DNA from: Pseudomonas oryzagri
GTDB lineage: Bacteria > Pseudomonadota > Gammaproteobacteria > Pseudomonadales > Pseudomonadaceae
Direction: 5' to 3'
Length of the DNA stretch: 64,000 bases
Assembly: GCF_020831405.1 (NCBI RefSeq)
Contig: NZ_JAJHPU010000008.1
Span: 1-64,000, forward strand
Below, in pieces: positions 8,570 through 17,258 of this stretch. The notes below the pieces were generated by a model. That model did no database searches. It was given only the letters and a program-made list of their open reading frames with translations, and was not told the origin of the DNA. Numbering within the stretch: the first letter of the stretch is position 1; each line of letters starts with the position of its first letter. The position numbers were made by a program, and so were the translations under genes.

Positions 8570-9328
8570 CTACGGCGCTTTCTTCCGCTCGACGTTCTTG
8601 GCCAGCAGGTTGAGCTTTTCCACACTTCGCCCCAGATACATGATGGCGCTGCGGGAGATCAGCGTCTGGTTGCTGGCCTTCAATTTCTGGCGCACGAATC
8701 GGTAGTCGGTAATCGCTTCCCGGAGTTCGCTCTCCATGTTCGGCTCAAGCTTGAGCAATTCCTCGAAACGCGAACCGATGCGCTGGTCGATCGCCTCGAA
8801 ACTGCCTTCGCCACTCTTCACCGAATATTCGCCGATATTGATGAACGCCTGGCTTTCATAGAGCAGCAGCATGCGTCCCATATCCAGGCTCAGCTGGTTA
8901 AGTCCGGCAACTACCGGGCTTGTCGCGCCCATCTTCAGATAGGCGCTTTCGGCGGCCTTTTCCAGGTCGCCATGAGCACGCAATATGGGCATCAACGACG
9001 AGGTATACAGGACGCGGACATCTTCCGGTTCCTTCTCGATAGAGTCGATTGTCGCCTTCAACTCCTGCAGGGAATCGGCGATGCCGGGCTGGTCGGCGAC
9101 GCCGCCTGCCAGCGTATCGAGATCCCGCAGATTCAGCCGATACTCCTCGCGCACCTTGGGGTCGAAGGCCGATGCCGGGTCCTGACTGTTGAAATAGACC
9201 AGCAGGTTGGAACACAGCATGAATCCGTGGGTGCGGATCTCATGCAGTTGCTGGGCGACGGAGGAGTCCGCCCTTGCGGCTGAGGAAACGAGCAATAAGA
9301 GGACGGCGAGAATAATCCCGGGGTTCAT
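8570..9328 (-). CDS. Secreted hypothetical protein
   Basis: About 252 residues with a clear signal peptide (IILAVLLLLVSSAARA, cleavage after ARA), so it is probably periplasmic. The mature part is mostly helical and charged, with one Cys near the N terminus and no catalytic motif. No family was recognised. Two start codons two codons apart are possible (9334 and 9328); AGGA is 3 bases from the first and 9 from the second, so 9328 is preferred. Its base composition is slightly less GC-rich than the neighbours. It stands alone between convergent and upstream genes on other themes. Confidence 0.65.
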   Translation of the reverse strand: MNPGIILAVLLLLVSSAARADSSVAQQLHEIRTHGFMLCSNLLVYFNSQDPASAFDPKVREEYRLNLRDLDTLAGGVADQPGIADSLQELKATIDSIEKEPEDVRVLYTSSLMPILRAHGDLEKAAESAYLKMGATSPVVAGLNQLSLDMGRMLLLYESQAFINIGEYSVKSGEGSFEAIDQRIGSRFEELLKLEPNMESELREAITDYRFVRQKLKASNQTLISRSAIMYLGRSVEKLNLLAKNVERKKAP

Positions 9329-9334
9329 GGGCAT

Positions 9335-9807
9335 AATCCTTTTGGGCGTTCGGTAATAGCGTTGTTATTTTTCTGGCGAACAGTTCCACACTGCACGGAG
9401 TGATCCCTGCTGCGTGCTCGTCATGGCGAATGGGTGTCGGCAGTTGATTGAGGCATCTCGGCTGCCTGCCTGCGATGTTAGATCGCTCGCGCACACCCGC
9501 CTATAGTCCGCTCGGACGATATTGCAAATACCGAAATCCCTGGGCTCAATGCCGGATGCGAACGCGATAATCCATGACTATCCATGGAAAAGTGGATACT
9601 TGAACACACAAGTACCACAGGTATTTTTGCTGCCACTGGATATCGCGGCGGGCGGATGCTTTCGTTCGAGCGTCACACCCCCAGGCTGCACAATATCTGA
9701 GTGAAGTCCGACGACTCGCTGCACAATTAATTGCGCCCGGCTCTCTTTCAATTATTAATAAATTGATGCTGATCCCGAACACGCTGGCCTTGCCCTCGGC
9801 AGGCGGC
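9335..9807. other. Intergenic stretch without a recognisable gene
   Basis: About 470 bases of lower GC content between the hypothetical secreted protein and the LysR gene. It contains AT-rich tracts (around 9595-9650 and 9728-9765). The promoter for the minus-strand secreted protein should lie at its left end. No RNA gene, repeat or convincing ORF was seen. Confidence 0.5.
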
Positions 9808-10710
9808 TCACGGGTGGTCGCGGCGGGCGGCGCGGGCGAATTCGATGAAGGCCTTGAGCGGCGCGGGCAGGTGGCGGCGACTCGGGTAGTAGAGGTGCAG
9901 GCCAGGGTAGTGGGGGCACCAGTCGTCCAGCACCTGGACGAGGCGCCCGTCGGCGACCGGCTCGCGGACCATGTCCTCGAAGACGTAGGCCAGGCCGGCC
10001 CCCTGCAGCGCCGCGCCGACCATCAGGCCGACGTCGTCCAGAGTCAACGGCCCGTCCACGGCGATCTCCAGGGCGCTGCCGTCGCGCTCGAATTCCCAGC
10101 GATAGAGCACGCCGCCGGGGAAGCGATGACGGATGCATGGCAGACCGTGCAGGTCCTGCGGACTCTGCGGAACGCGATGGCGGGCAAGCAGCGCCGGCGC
10201 CGCCACCACCACCGAACGCAACGGAGGACCGATCGCCACGGACACCATGTCCGCCTCCAGGCGCTCGCCGAAACGCACGCCGGCGTCGAAGCCGGCGGAT
10301 ACCACGTCCACCAGCGCATCGTCCGAGACGATCTCGACGTGCACGTCCGGACAGGCTTCGAGAAAGCGGCTCACCAGCGGCAGCAGCACCAACTGGGTGG
10401 CGGCGCGGCCGGCGTTGATGCGGAGCGTCCCGGCGGGTTTAGCGCGGAAGTCGTTGAGGTCGTCCAGCGCATCGCCGATGTCGCGGAACGCCGGCCTGAC
10501 GCGCGAATACAGGCGCTCTCCCGCCTCGGTCAGGGCCACGCTGCGGGTGGTGCGGTTGAACAGCCTGACCCCCAGGCGCTCCTCCAGGCCGCGTAGCGCA
10601 TGACTGATGGCCGACGGCGACAGGCCGAGCTCGACCGCCGCCCGGCTGAAGCTGAGGTGCTCGGCGATGCTGAGGAAGATGGTCAGGTCGGCGAGGGCGA
10701 CGGGCTTCAT
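9808..10710 (-). CDS. LysR-family transcriptional regulator
   Basis: A 300-residue LysR regulator. The N-terminal helix-turn-helix is clear (FLSIAEHLSFSRAAVELGLS, then SAISHALRGLEERLGVRLFNRTTR), followed by the periplasmic-binding-protein-like effector domain. It diverges from an SDR gene with a 128-bp gap, the usual layout for a LysR regulator and its target. The effector is unknown; the family group is the one whose members often control an adjacent oxidoreductase. Confidence 0.9.
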   Translation of the reverse strand: MKPVALADLTIFLSIAEHLSFSRAAVELGLSPSAISHALRGLEERLGVRLFNRTTRSVALTEAGERLYSRVRPAFRDIGDALDDLNDFRAKPAGTLRINAGRAATQLVLLPLVSRFLEACPDVHVEIVSDDALVDVVSAGFDAGVRFGERLEADMVSVAIGPPLRSVVVAAPALLARHRVPQSPQDLHGLPCIRHRFPGGVLYRWEFERDGSALEIAVDGPLTLDDVGLMVGAALQGAGLAYVFEDMVREPVADGRLVQVLDDWCPHYPGLHLYYPSRRHLPAPLKAFIEFARAARRDHP

Positions 10711-10838
10711 TGATGAACCATGCTCACAAGGTCATGTCGCTTTATTGGGATTATCACAGCAGTGCTCGAATCATAGAGTGACAGCAACTCATCGAGAAGG
10801 CCCGGCACGGTGCAGGGCCACTGAGTGGAGGAGTTGCC
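10711..10838. promoter_or_regulatory. Divergent LysR/SDR control region
   Basis: This 128-bp region between the LysR gene and its probable target SDR should hold the regulator binding site and both promoters. The plus-strand SDR has GGAGGAG about 7 bases upstream of its ATG. No single T-N11-A site stands out clearly enough to assign. Confidence 0.45.
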
Positions 10839-11669
10839 ATGCGCACTTGGCTGATTACCGGGGCATCGCGGGGTTTCGGCGCCCTGATCGCAGAACAAGC
10901 CCTGCAGGCCGGCGATGCCGTCATCGCCACCGCCCGCAAGCCCGCCGACGTGATCGCCCGCCTCGGCGAGCAACCCAACCTGCTCGCCGTGCGGCTGGAC
11001 GTCACCCGGGAAAGCGACGCGCTGGAAGCGGTGGCCGCCGGCATCGAGCGCTTCGGCCGCATCGACGTGCTGGTCAACAACGCCGGTTATGGCGTGCTCG
11101 GCGCGGTGGAGGAAACCAGCGCCGGCGAGGTCGAGCGGCTGTTCGCCACCAACGTGTTCGGCCTGCTCAACGTGACCCGCGCGGTCCTGCCCCATATGCG
11201 CCGGCAGCGTTCCGGCCACGTGATCAACATCTCCTCGATTGGCGGCTACCAGGCCTACCTGGGCTGGGGGGTATACGGCGCCACCAAGTTCGCGGTGGAG
11301 GGCATCACCGAGGCGCTGCACCAGGAGCTGGCGCCGCTGGGCATCCACGCCACGGTGGTCGAGCCCGGCTTCTTCCGCACCGACTTCCTCGACGAGCAGT
11401 CGCTGGTGAAAACCGCGCTGGAGCTGGCGGACTACGAGGAAACCGTCGGCGCCATGCGCCGCTTCGCCCACGCCGCCAACCATGCCCAGCCCGGCGATCC
11501 GCTCAAGCTGGCGGAAGCCATCCTCGCCCTGGTGAACGCCCCCAACCCGCCGCAGCGCCTGCCGCTGGGCAGCGATACGGTGGCGCGCATCGAGGAGAAG
11601 AACCGTCTCGTGGCGGCCGAGCTGGCCGAATGGCGGGCGCTGGCCATGTCCACCGACATCGGGGCGTGA
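10839..11669 (+). CDS. Short-chain dehydrogenase/reductase (SDR), oxidoreductase type
   Basis: A 276-residue SDR with TGASRGFG (residues 7-14), NNAGYG, a Ser in NISSIGGYQ and the YGATK active site. ATARKP after strand 2 suggests NADP. The pattern is that of the common YvaG/DltE-like SDRs often paired with a divergent LysR regulator. It is a single-gene unit here. The substrate is unknown. Confidence 0.88.
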   Translation: MRTWLITGASRGFGALIAEQALQAGDAVIATARKPADVIARLGEQPNLLAVRLDVTRESDALEAVAAGIERFGRIDVLVNNAGYGVLGAVEETSAGEVERLFATNVFGLLNVTRAVLPHMRRQRSGHVINISSIGGYQAYLGWGVYGATKFAVEGITEALHQELAPLGIHATVVEPGFFRTDFLDEQSLVKTALELADYEETVGAMRRFAHAANHAQPGDPLKLAEAILALVNAPNPPQRLPLGSDTVARIEEKNRLVAAELAEWRALAMSTDIGA

Positions 11670-11806
11670 GCCACTCCAGCCGCCATCCGGGGCGGCGGGC
11701 GCTGGCCAGGGGCCTGCCGGCCGACGAGCCTCGGCCCCCGCGGTGCCGGGGGCTGCGAGGAGGGACTGCCGGAAAGGGATACGACCGACAGTTTCCTTCG
11801 TGGGTG

Positions 11807-11836
11807 AAAAAAGGGCCTGTGCTGCTCGCCAGGCCC
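11807..11836 (-). terminator. Rho-independent terminator of the porin gene
   Basis: On the minus strand a GGGCCT/AGGCCC stem with a 12-base loop is followed directly by six T. It lies about 75 bases beyond the stop of the OprD-like gene. Confidence 0.6.
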
Positions 11837-11909
11837 AAACCCCATGGGCGAGGGCTCCAAGGGGGAAAATCGTTGCTGCGGGGCGGCACCGCGGGCCGCC
11901 CGCGTGCGG

Positions 11910-13244
11910 TTACAGCAGCGGCAGGCTGTAGCTGACGATCAGGCGGTTCTCGTCGATGGCGGTGGTCACGTCGCTGCGCAGCGAGGCATTCAGCCAGGAG
12001 AAGGCGACACCCTTGAAGGCGCCGCTCTGCACCACGTAGTCGAGACGCAGGTCGCGTTCCCACTCGCCGACATCGCCCGAGCGGCCCGCCACGTCATAGT
12101 CCACGCCCTTGTTGTAGATCGCCTTGGCGGTCAGCCCGGGCACGCCGGCGGCGGCGAAGTCGTAGTAGTAGGAGGCGATCCACACGTCGGCGCCGGGGGT
12201 GCGGAAGCCGCCGATCTGCCGCTCGGCGATGGTGTAGGCGCTGACCCCGGCGCCCTGGTTGAGCAGGCCGAGGATGCTGTCGCCGCCGTTGTGCTGGTAA
12301 CCGAGGCCCAGGGCGTGGCCGCCGACCTTCCAGGTGAACTGGGCGCTCGACAGCTGGCTGTCGATCTCGCCCTTGTCGGGGTCGCCTGCCGGGCGGGCGG
12401 TATCGCCGGCGACCGACCAGCCCTCGGCGCGCCCCGCGGCGCTGGCGTTCTTGCCGTCGGAGCTGCTGTCGAAATAGCGCAGGTCGCTGACCAGGCTGCC
12501 CAGCGGCAGGGCCAGGGTATGGGTCAGGCCGACGAAGTGCTGCTCGTAGTAGTCCTCGAGGTTGCCGTAGTAGTACTGCAGCAGCAGGTTCTTGCCGATC
12601 CGGTAGTCGGCGCCGCCGTAGTAGAACTTGTTGGTGTCCGGCTTGTTGGGGCCGGCGGCGCTCAGCCCTTGGCGATCGCTGGAGGCGCGCAGCTTGGTGT
12701 GTTCCAGCTGGCCGCCGATCAGGGTCAGGTTGTCGATCTCGTTGGAGGTGATCTGGCCGCCCTCGTAGGTCTGCGGCAGCAGGCGGCCGTCGTTGTAGAC
12801 CACCACCGGCAGCTTGGGCAGCAGGGTGCCCAGGCGCGCCTCGGTCTTGGAGATGCGCGCCTTGCCGGTCAGACCCAGATGGCTGAACTCGTCCGCCGCC
12901 TTGCCGTTGCTTTCCAGCGGGAACAGCTGGCCGGGGGTGCGTTCGATGCCGGCCTTGCCTTGGCGGCCGCCGGAGTCGAGCTTGACGCCGAGCAGGCCGA
13001 GCGCGTCGACGCCGAAGCCGACCGCGCCCGGGGTATAGCCGGAGGTGTAGTTGAGGGTGAAGCCCTGGCCCCACTCCTTGACCGAGGGAAGGTCCTGGTC
13101 GCGGATGTCCTGATTGAAATAGAAGTTGCGCAGACCCAGGCTGGCCTTGCTGTCTTCGATGAAACCTTCGGCGGACGCCTGCTGCACGGTTGGCAGACCC
13201 ACGATGCCCGCCACAATGGCCACGGCCAGAGTGGACTTGTTCAT
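11910..13244 (-). CDS. OprD-family outer-membrane porin
   Basis: A 444-residue substrate-specific porin of the Pseudomonas OprD family. It has a signal peptide (LAVAIVAGIVGLPTVQQASA), then the mature start EGFIEDSKASLGLRNFYFN, the typical KEWGQGFTLNY segment and alternating amphipathic strands to a C-terminal SYSLPLL. The ATG at 13244 is chosen because the signal peptide begins there; the longer frame adds 68 unlikely residues. OprD proteins pass amino acids, aromatic acids or other small carboxylates; the substrate here is not readable. It lies just upstream of the sulfonate-type ABC operon on the same strand but has its own terminator. Confidence 0.9.
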   Translation of the reverse strand: MNKSTLAVAIVAGIVGLPTVQQASAEGFIEDSKASLGLRNFYFNQDIRDQDLPSVKEWGQGFTLNYTSGYTPGAVGFGVDALGLLGVKLDSGGRQGKAGIERTPGQLFPLESNGKAADEFSHLGLTGKARISKTEARLGTLLPKLPVVVYNDGRLLPQTYEGGQITSNEIDNLTLIGGQLEHTKLRASSDRQGLSAAGPNKPDTNKFYYGGADYRIGKNLLLQYYYGNLEDYYEQHFVGLTHTLALPLGSLVSDLRYFDSSSDGKNASAAGRAEGWSVAGDTARPAGDPDKGEIDSQLSSAQFTWKVGGHALGLGYQHNGGDSILGLLNQGAGVSAYTIAERQIGGFRTPGADVWIASYYYDFAAAGVPGLTAKAIYNKGVDYDVAGRSGDVGEWERDLRLDYVVQSGAFKGVAFSWLNASLRSDVTTAIDENRLIVSYSLPLL

Positions 13245-13556
13245 TGCTGATGCTCCAGATGATCGAATGCTGTGAGGCGGCCGTGCGGGCGTTTCGTGGT
13301 CGAATTGGCTGTCATGGCCGACTGGTTGAGCGACGTTTGGTGTCGGCGAGAGCAACGCTAAGCGAATCCCTATAATTCCAAAAAGAATTATTAATTTGGT
13401 GTTAATACTTCGTTTGAATATAAGAATTCGGGCGTGCGAAAGCGCCACCGGCAGTGCCGGCGGCGCCTCGCGGAAGAGGAAAAGGGACGGCAGGCGGTGT
13501 CCGCCGCAGCGGGCGGACGGAGCCCGGCCGGCGCGCGCAGACGCCGCGGTCGGGCG
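13245..13556. other. Spacer between porin promoter and ABC ATPase end
   Basis: A 312-bp gap. An AT-rich stretch at 13365-13430 probably contains the porin promoter on the minus strand. GCGCCACCGGCAGTGCC and nearby inverted bases after 13440 may form a weak terminator for the ABC operon that ends at 13557. No gene was seen. Confidence 0.4.
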
Positions 13557-14378
13557 TTACCAGGCCATGGCGTAGCTGCGGAAGGCGCGCTGTTCGTGCT
13601 GCGGATGCAGCAGCGGCGAGGCCTGGTGCTGGCTGAAGTCCTGCAGGATGTCGTTGCGCAGCTCGGCCAGGCGGTAGTCCTCGCGGCGGCGCGGGTGCGG
13701 CGGGTCGATCTCGACGATGCGCTTGATCCGCCCCGGACGCGGCTCCATCACCACCACCCGGTCGCCGAGCAGCACCGCCTCGTCGACGTCGTGGGTGACC
13801 AGCACGGTGGTGATGCCCTCGGCCAGCCAGATGCGCGCCAGCTCCTCCTGCAACTGGGCGCGGGTGAGGGCGTCGAGGGCGCCGAAGGGCTCGTCGAGCA
13901 GGAGGATCTTCGGCCGGTTGACCAGGCCGCGGGCGATGGCCACGCGCTGGCTCATGCCGCCGGAGAGCTGCGCGGGATAGGCGCGGGTGAAGTTCTTCAG
14001 GCCGACCAGTTCGAGGTGGCGGTGCACGGTGTCCAGGCGTTCGGCCGGGGAGAGCGGCGAGTTGGCCAGCGCCAGCAGCACGTTGTCCTCGACGCTCAGC
14101 CAGGGGTACAGGCGGTGGTCCTGGAACACGATGCCGCGCTCGGGGTCGGTGCCGCGGATCGGCTCGCCGTCGAGCAGCAGGTGGCCGGCGCTGGCTTCCT
14201 CGAGGCCGACCAGCAGGCGCAGCAGGGTGGATTTGCCGCAGCCGCTGCCGCCGACGATGCTGATGAACTCGCCCTGGCGGATGTTCAGGCTGATGTTCTC
14301 CAGCACGCTGAGTTCGCCGTCCTTGACCGCGAAGCGCTTGTCGACCCCCTTGAGGGTCAGGAAATCGGTCTTGCTCAT
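13557..14378 (-). CDS. ABC transporter ATPase, nitrate/sulfonate/taurine type
   Basis: A 273-residue ATPase: Walker A GGSGCGKST, signature LSGGMSQRVAIA, Walker B ILLLDEPFGALDA and the switch His in VLVTHDVDEA. This is the SsuB/TauB group. The ATG at 14378 is chosen because GGAAAC lies upstream and the protein starts with the usual beta strand; a longer frame runs into the permease. It is the last gene of the operon SBP, MFS, permease, permease, ATPase and would energise both permeases. Confidence 0.92.
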   Translation of the reverse strand: MSKTDFLTLKGVDKRFAVKDGELSVLENISLNIRQGEFISIVGGSGCGKSTLLRLLVGLEEASAGHLLLDGEPIRGTDPERGIVFQDHRLYPWLSVEDNVLLALANSPLSPAERLDTVHRHLELVGLKNFTRAYPAQLSGGMSQRVAIARGLVNRPKILLLDEPFGALDALTRAQLQEELARIWLAEGITTVLVTHDVDEAVLLGDRVVVMEPRPGRIKRIVEIDPPHPRRREDYRLAELRNDILQDFSQHQASPLLHPQHEQRAFRSYAMAW

Positions 14379-14395
14379 GGAAGTTTCCTTACGAA

Positions 14396-15187
14396 TCAAT
14401 GGGGGCGCACGCGCCAGGCCAGGGTGCGGGTCTCGATCCAGGCGGCCAGCCGGTTGAGCAGCAGGCCGACGGCGCCGACCACCACCAGGCCGTAGAGCAC
14501 CTGGTCCATCTCGAAATGCTCGCGGCCGTCGATCATGGTGTTGCCGATGCCGGGACCGGCGGAGAAGAAGTATTCGGCGCCGATGGTCGCCAGCCAGGCG
14601 TAGATCAGCCCCAGGTGCAGGCCGGTGAAGATCGCCGGCGCGGCCGAGGGCAGCACCAGCTTGAACAGCCGCTGGGTGCGCGACAGGCCGAGCACGCGGG
14701 CCACCTCGTACAGCTCGACGCGGGTGGCGCGGATGCCCTCGAAGCTGTTCAGCGCCACCGGGTAGAACACCGCCAGGGCGATGAACGCCACCTTGGCCGG
14801 CTCGCCGAAGCCGAACCAGGCCGACAGCAGCGGAATCCAGGCGAACAGGGCGATCTGCTTGGCGGCATGGAAGGTCGGGCCGACCAGCCGCTCGGCCAGC
14901 CGCGACAGGCCGAGCAGGGTGCCGAAGGCCAGGCCGATCAGGCCGCCGACCACGAAGCCGGTGAGGTTGCGCTGCAGGCTGGCACCGAGGTTGTGCCACA
15001 GCTCGCCGCCGACCGCGGCCTGCCAGAAGGCGTCGAGCACCGCCGGCGGGCTGGCGACGATCTTGGTGTCCACCCACTGCAGCGCGGTGGCCAGCCACCA
15101 CAGCAGCACCAAGCCGGCCGGCACCACGGCGCCGCGCAGATCGGGCCGGCGCTGGAGGAAGGGAAAGCGTTTCGCAAGGTCGGTCAT
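14396..15187 (-). CDS. ABC transporter permease, SsuC/TauC type
   Basis: A 263-residue inner-membrane permease with about six membrane segments and the EAA-type cytoplasmic loop in the region EVARVLGLSRTQRLFKLVLPSAAP. It belongs to the binding-protein-dependent permeases for sulfonate, nitrate and taurine. It is 17 bases before the ATPase gene and 13 bases after the other permease. Two non-identical permeases in one operon suggest a heterodimeric channel. Confidence 0.9.
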   Translation of the reverse strand: MTDLAKRFPFLQRRPDLRGAVVPAGLVLLWWLATALQWVDTKIVASPPAVLDAFWQAAVGGELWHNLGASLQRNLTGFVVGGLIGLAFGTLLGLSRLAERLVGPTFHAAKQIALFAWIPLLSAWFGFGEPAKVAFIALAVFYPVALNSFEGIRATRVELYEVARVLGLSRTQRLFKLVLPSAAPAIFTGLHLGLIYAWLATIGAEYFFSAGPGIGNTMIDGREHFEMDQVLYGLVVVGAVGLLLNRLAAWIETRTLAWRVRPH

Positions 15188-15200
15188 CTTGTTGTTCTCC

Positions 15201-16046
15201 TCAGAACGCCTGGCGCTGCCAGCGTTGCAGGCGGGTTTCGATCAGCGCCAGGCCCTTGTCGAGCAGCAGGCCGACCAGGCCGATCACCAGCATCGAGACG
15301 ATCACCAGGTCGAGCTGGAACATCTGCCGGCCGTCGACCATCAGGTAGCCGATGCCCTCGCTGGAGGCCAGCAGCTCGACGGTGACCAGGGCGATCCAGC
15401 CCTTGGTCAGGGCGAAGCGCACGCCGGTGAAGATGCTCGGCAGCGCCGCCGGCAGGATCACCCGGTGCAGGCGCTGCACGAGGTTGAAGCGGTACACCTG
15501 GGCCACCTCCAGGTAGCTCGCCGGGATGTTGCGGATGCCGGCGAAGGTATTGATGGTCATCGGCACCAGCACCGCCTTGGCGATCACCAGGTACTTGAGC
15601 CCCTCGTCGATGCCCACCAGCATCATCAACAGCGGAATCCAGCCGAGCACCGGCACCTGGGCGATGGCCTGGAACAGCGGCCACAGGTAGGCCTCGACCT
15701 GGCGCGACAGGCCCATCAGCAGGCCGAGGGCGAGGCCGACCAGGCCGCCGAGCAGCGAGCCGATCAGCACGCGTTGCAGGCTGATCGACAGCTCGAACCA
15801 CAGGTCGCCGCTGCGCGCGAGATCGAGGAAGGTCTGCAGCACCAGCTCCGGCGGCGGCAGAATCTGCGCCGACACCCACTCGCGGGTCACCGCGGTGTGC
15901 CAGAGCAGCAGCAGGGCGGCCGGCAGCAATAGCGCGCCGGCCTTGACGCTCAGCCAGTTGAGCGGGCGGGCAAGCCCCGGCGACTGCCAGTGCCAGCGCC
16001 AGTGGGGCAACGAACGCGGCACCGCCGCGGCTCGGGTCGTGCTCAT
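15201..16046 (-). CDS. ABC transporter permease, SsuC/TauC type
   Basis: A 281-residue permease related to the next gene. A cytoplasmic N-terminal tail is followed by about six membrane segments and the EAA-type loop YLEVAQVYRFNLVQRLHRVI. The start at 16046 overlaps the stop of the MFS gene by 4 bases (ATGA), so translation is coupled. The much longer open frame upstream of it is a shadow of the MFS gene in another phase. Confidence 0.9.
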   Translation of the reverse strand: MSTTRAAAVPRSLPHWRWHWQSPGLARPLNWLSVKAGALLLPAALLLLWHTAVTREWVSAQILPPPELVLQTFLDLARSGDLWFELSISLQRVLIGSLLGGLVGLALGLLMGLSRQVEAYLWPLFQAIAQVPVLGWIPLLMMLVGIDEGLKYLVIAKAVLVPMTINTFAGIRNIPASYLEVAQVYRFNLVQRLHRVILPAALPSIFTGVRFALTKGWIALVTVELLASSEGIGYLMVDGRQMFQLDLVIVSMLVIGLVGLLLDKGLALIETRLQRWQRQAF

Positions 16047-17251
16047 GGGGAAGTCCTCCGGGCGGAAAGATCGGGTAGCGGGCCGCGCAGCTGGCGCAGC
16101 AGGAAGCCGGCGAACGGCAGGATGAACAGCAGGAACAGCGGTTGCAGGCCGAAGCGGGTGCCGAGCAGGCCGCCGAGCAGGCAACCGCTCATGCTGCCGG
16201 CCGGGCCGACCAGCGCGGCGAGGCCGGCGACCCGGCCGTGGCCCAGGCGCAGGCCGCTGCGCGCGTAGCTGGACAGGGTGGTCACCTGCAACATGCCCAG
16301 GCTCGCGCCCAGCAGCAGGCCGCCGGCCCACAGCAGCGCCGCCTGCTGGCCGAGGCCGAGGATCAGCAGCGCGGCGATGCACAGCAGCAGGCTGGCGACG
16401 AAGCCGTTGCGGCTGCGCGCGCCGAACAGCCGGCCCAGCAGGAACAGCGCGAGGATGAACGCCAGGCCGTGGCCGCTGAGCAGGGCGGCGGCCTGCTGCG
16501 CCGACCAGCCGTAGTCCTGCACGGTGATGGCGACGATGAAGAAGGCGAAGAACACCGCCGCCGCCTGCACGCAGAAGTCCAGCAGGCTGTTGCCGCGCAG
16601 CTGGACGTCGCCACGCAACAAACCGAGCTGGCGGCCGACCGCGGCCAGGCTGAGCCGTTCGGCGACCTTGCGCTTCGCCGGGTAGCTGCGCAGTACCAGC
16701 GGCGCCAGCAGCACCGGCGCCACGAAGGCCAGGCCGATCAGGCTCCAGCTGCCGGCCGCGCCACGCCAGTCGACCAGCAGCGCCGCCAGGGTCGGGCCGA
16801 TCAGCAAGAGGCCGATCATCTGCGAGCCGCGGAACCAGCCGGCGCGCGCCTCGCCCATCTGCGCCAGCTGCTGCATGAACACGGTGTTCAGCGACACGAA
16901 GCGGCACGGCATGCACAGACCCGCCAGCAAGGTCAGCGCCAGCAGGTACAGCGGGTGGGGCACCAGCGGCACCAGCTGGTAGACGCCGCCGGCCAGCAGG
17001 CTGCCGAGCACGAACAGGCGCAGCGGCCCCAACCGCTCGACCAGCACGCCGCACGGCAGGCTGGTGAGCAGCAGGCCGGCGGTCTGCGCGCCGGCGATCA
17101 GCCCCAGCTGCAGCGGCGAAGCCTGCAGGCTGATGGCGTACAGCGCGGTGGTCACCTTGGCCAGGCCGACGCCGATGCCGGCCAGGGTGGCCAGCAGGAT
17201 GAAGCCGGCGAGGCTGCGCCCGTGCGCCAGTCCGGCGGTCGTCGTGGTCAT
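16043..17251 (-). CDS. MFS transporter inside an ABC operon
   Basis: A 402-residue major facilitator with about 12 membrane segments. The loop between segments 2 and 3 has VERLGPLRLFVLGSLLAGG, a version of the MFS signature. It overlaps the following permease start by 4 bases and begins 7 bases after the binding-protein gene, so it is a full member of the operon. In this place it may export a desulfonated product or import a related substrate. MFS genes are not standard in ssu/tau operons, so its role is open. Confidence 0.87.
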   Translation of the reverse strand: MTTTTAGLAHGRSLAGFILLATLAGIGVGLAKVTTALYAISLQASPLQLGLIAGAQTAGLLLTSLPCGVLVERLGPLRLFVLGSLLAGGVYQLVPLVPHPLYLLALTLLAGLCMPCRFVSLNTVFMQQLAQMGEARAGWFRGSQMIGLLLIGPTLAALLVDWRGAAGSWSLIGLAFVAPVLLAPLVLRSYPAKRKVAERLSLAAVGRQLGLLRGDVQLRGNSLLDFCVQAAAVFFAFFIVAITVQDYGWSAQQAAALLSGHGLAFILALFLLGRLFGARSRNGFVASLLLCIAALLILGLGQQAALLWAGGLLLGASLGMLQVTTLSSYARSGLRLGHGRVAGLAALVGPAGSMSGCLLGGLLGTRFGLQPLFLLFILPFAGFLLRQLRGPLPDLSARRTSP

Positions 17252-17258
17252 GCGCGGC